A DNA stretch of 5,714 nt from DATKIY01 sp035543875 (GTDB taxonomy: Bacteria; Actinomycetota; Actinomycetes; JAHEKZ01), in the NCBI GenBank assembly GCA_035543875.1, contig DATKIY010000063.1:1-5714 (forward strand). The letters run 5' to 3'. Under the pieces are notes generated by a model, which was not told the DNA's origin, ran no database searches, and saw only the letters and a program-made list of their open reading frames with translations. Shown here piece after piece: positions 5,511-5,714 of this stretch. The position numbers and the translations under genes are program-made. Position 1 is the stretch's first letter. Each line of letters starts with the position of its first letter.

Positions 5511-5547
5511 GGCTACTTGCCCGAGCTACTGGCTACTGCCCGAGCTA
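5511..5547. repeat. Tandem direct repeat at the rho stop codon
   Basis: Two near-identical units lie side by side: 18 bases at 5511-5528 and 17 bases at 5531-5547, differing by one T and separated by CT. On the coding strand each begins TAGCTCGGGCA and ends GTAGCC; the first TAG is the stop codon of rho. The second unit extends into a 6-bp hairpin, TCGGGC/GCCCGA around a 5-base loop (5508-5524). No T-run follows, so it is at best a weak terminator for rho. A local duplication is the simplest origin. Confidence 0.7.
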
Positions 5548-5714
5548 GTCCTCGTCTCCGCTGAGCATGGCCCCTGGGGTGGTCTTTTGGACCTGCATCA
5601 AGAACTCGCTGTTGCTCTGGGTCTCTTTCAGCTTGCTCAGCAAGAGCTCGAGTGACTGTTGTGACTCAAGCGCGTGCAGCACGCGTCGCAGGTTCCAGAC
5701 CACCTTGAGCTCGT
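5545..5714 (-). CDS. rho: Transcription termination factor Rho, C-terminal 55 residues (runs off right edge)
   Basis: Rho is a hexameric RNA-dependent ATPase helicase that releases RNA polymerase from many transcripts. Only the end of the C-terminal domain is in the window. Translated on the minus strand it reads ELKVVWNLRRVLHAL, then ESQQSLELLLSKLKET, then SNSEFLMQVQKTTPGA and a short acidic tail MLSGDED before TAG at 5545-5547. The run of VVW-LRRVLHAL, LELL--KLKET and SN-EFL is characteristic of the actinobacterial Rho C-terminus. The ATPase (Walker) motifs, RNA-binding domain and any actinobacterial N-terminal insertion lie outside, so nothing can be said about them. The stop codon forms part of the tandem repeat noted separately. 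rpmE follows after 189 bp, the common order in this phylum. Confidence 0.96.
   Translation of the reverse strand, partial: ELKVVWNLRRVLHALESQQSLELLLSKLKETQSNSEFLMQVQKTTPGAMLSGDED

Noticed and set aside
1..5714. Mobile elements, CRISPR arrays, tRNA or rRNA genes, toxin-antitoxin or defence genes
   Set aside because: No spaced direct-repeat array, transposase, integrase or tRNA-like fold was seen; the window is almost entirely filled by eight conserved housekeeping genes on one strand.

Overview
This window is a stretch of chromosomal housekeeping genes from an actinobacterium (Actinomycetota). By eye it has a moderately high GC content of roughly 60%. The best evidence for the lineage is gene order. 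Read on the minus strand (right to left) it runs rho (3' end), rpmE, prfA, prmC, tsaC/sua5, a low-molecular-weight protein phosphatase, glyA and a wecA/rfe-like glycosyl-phosphate transferase (5' part). The rho-rpmE-prfA-prmC-sua5-wecA series is the familiar actinobacterial block just upstream of the F-type ATP synthase operon, as in Mycobacterium tuberculosis. The version with a phosphatase and glyA inserted before wecA resembles Streptomyces (from memory). I cannot name the genus.

Layout from right to left. Positions 5545-5714 hold the last 55 codons of Rho. Positions 5356-5544 are a 189-bp spacer with a tandem direct repeat at the rho stop and several hairpins leading to rpmE. Positions 5149-5355 encode ribosomal protein L31 of the zinc-binding type. 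Positions 5035-5148 hold a strong two-part hairpin and the prfA ribosome binding site. Positions 3961-5034 encode release factor RF1, followed with a 4-bp overlap by prmC (3062-3964), the enzyme that methylates the GGQ glutamine of RF1. tsaC (2391-3059) follows after 2 bp, then the phosphatase gene (1805-2398) overlapping it by 8 bp. A 78-bp gap precedes glyA (437-1726), and a 21-bp gap precedes the WecA-like gene, which leaves the window at position 1.

All eight genes point the same way and the four central ones (prfA to the phosphatase) overlap or nearly abut, so they are probably translationally coupled. Most of the cluster serves translation: L31 (ribosome), RF1 (termination), PrmC (RF1 maturation) and TsaC (t6A tRNA modification). 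GlyA feeds one-carbon and glycine metabolism, and the WecA-like enzyme starts a polyprenyl-linked cell-envelope glycan.

There is no mobile element, CRISPR array, RNA gene or defence system here, and no plus-strand gene that I believe. No gap exceeds 300 bp. The points worth a second look are small: the structured rpmE leader and the repeats at the rho stop, the hairpin between rpmE and prfA, altered active-site neighbours in GlyA, and a phosphatase P-loop that points away from arginine phosphatase activity.
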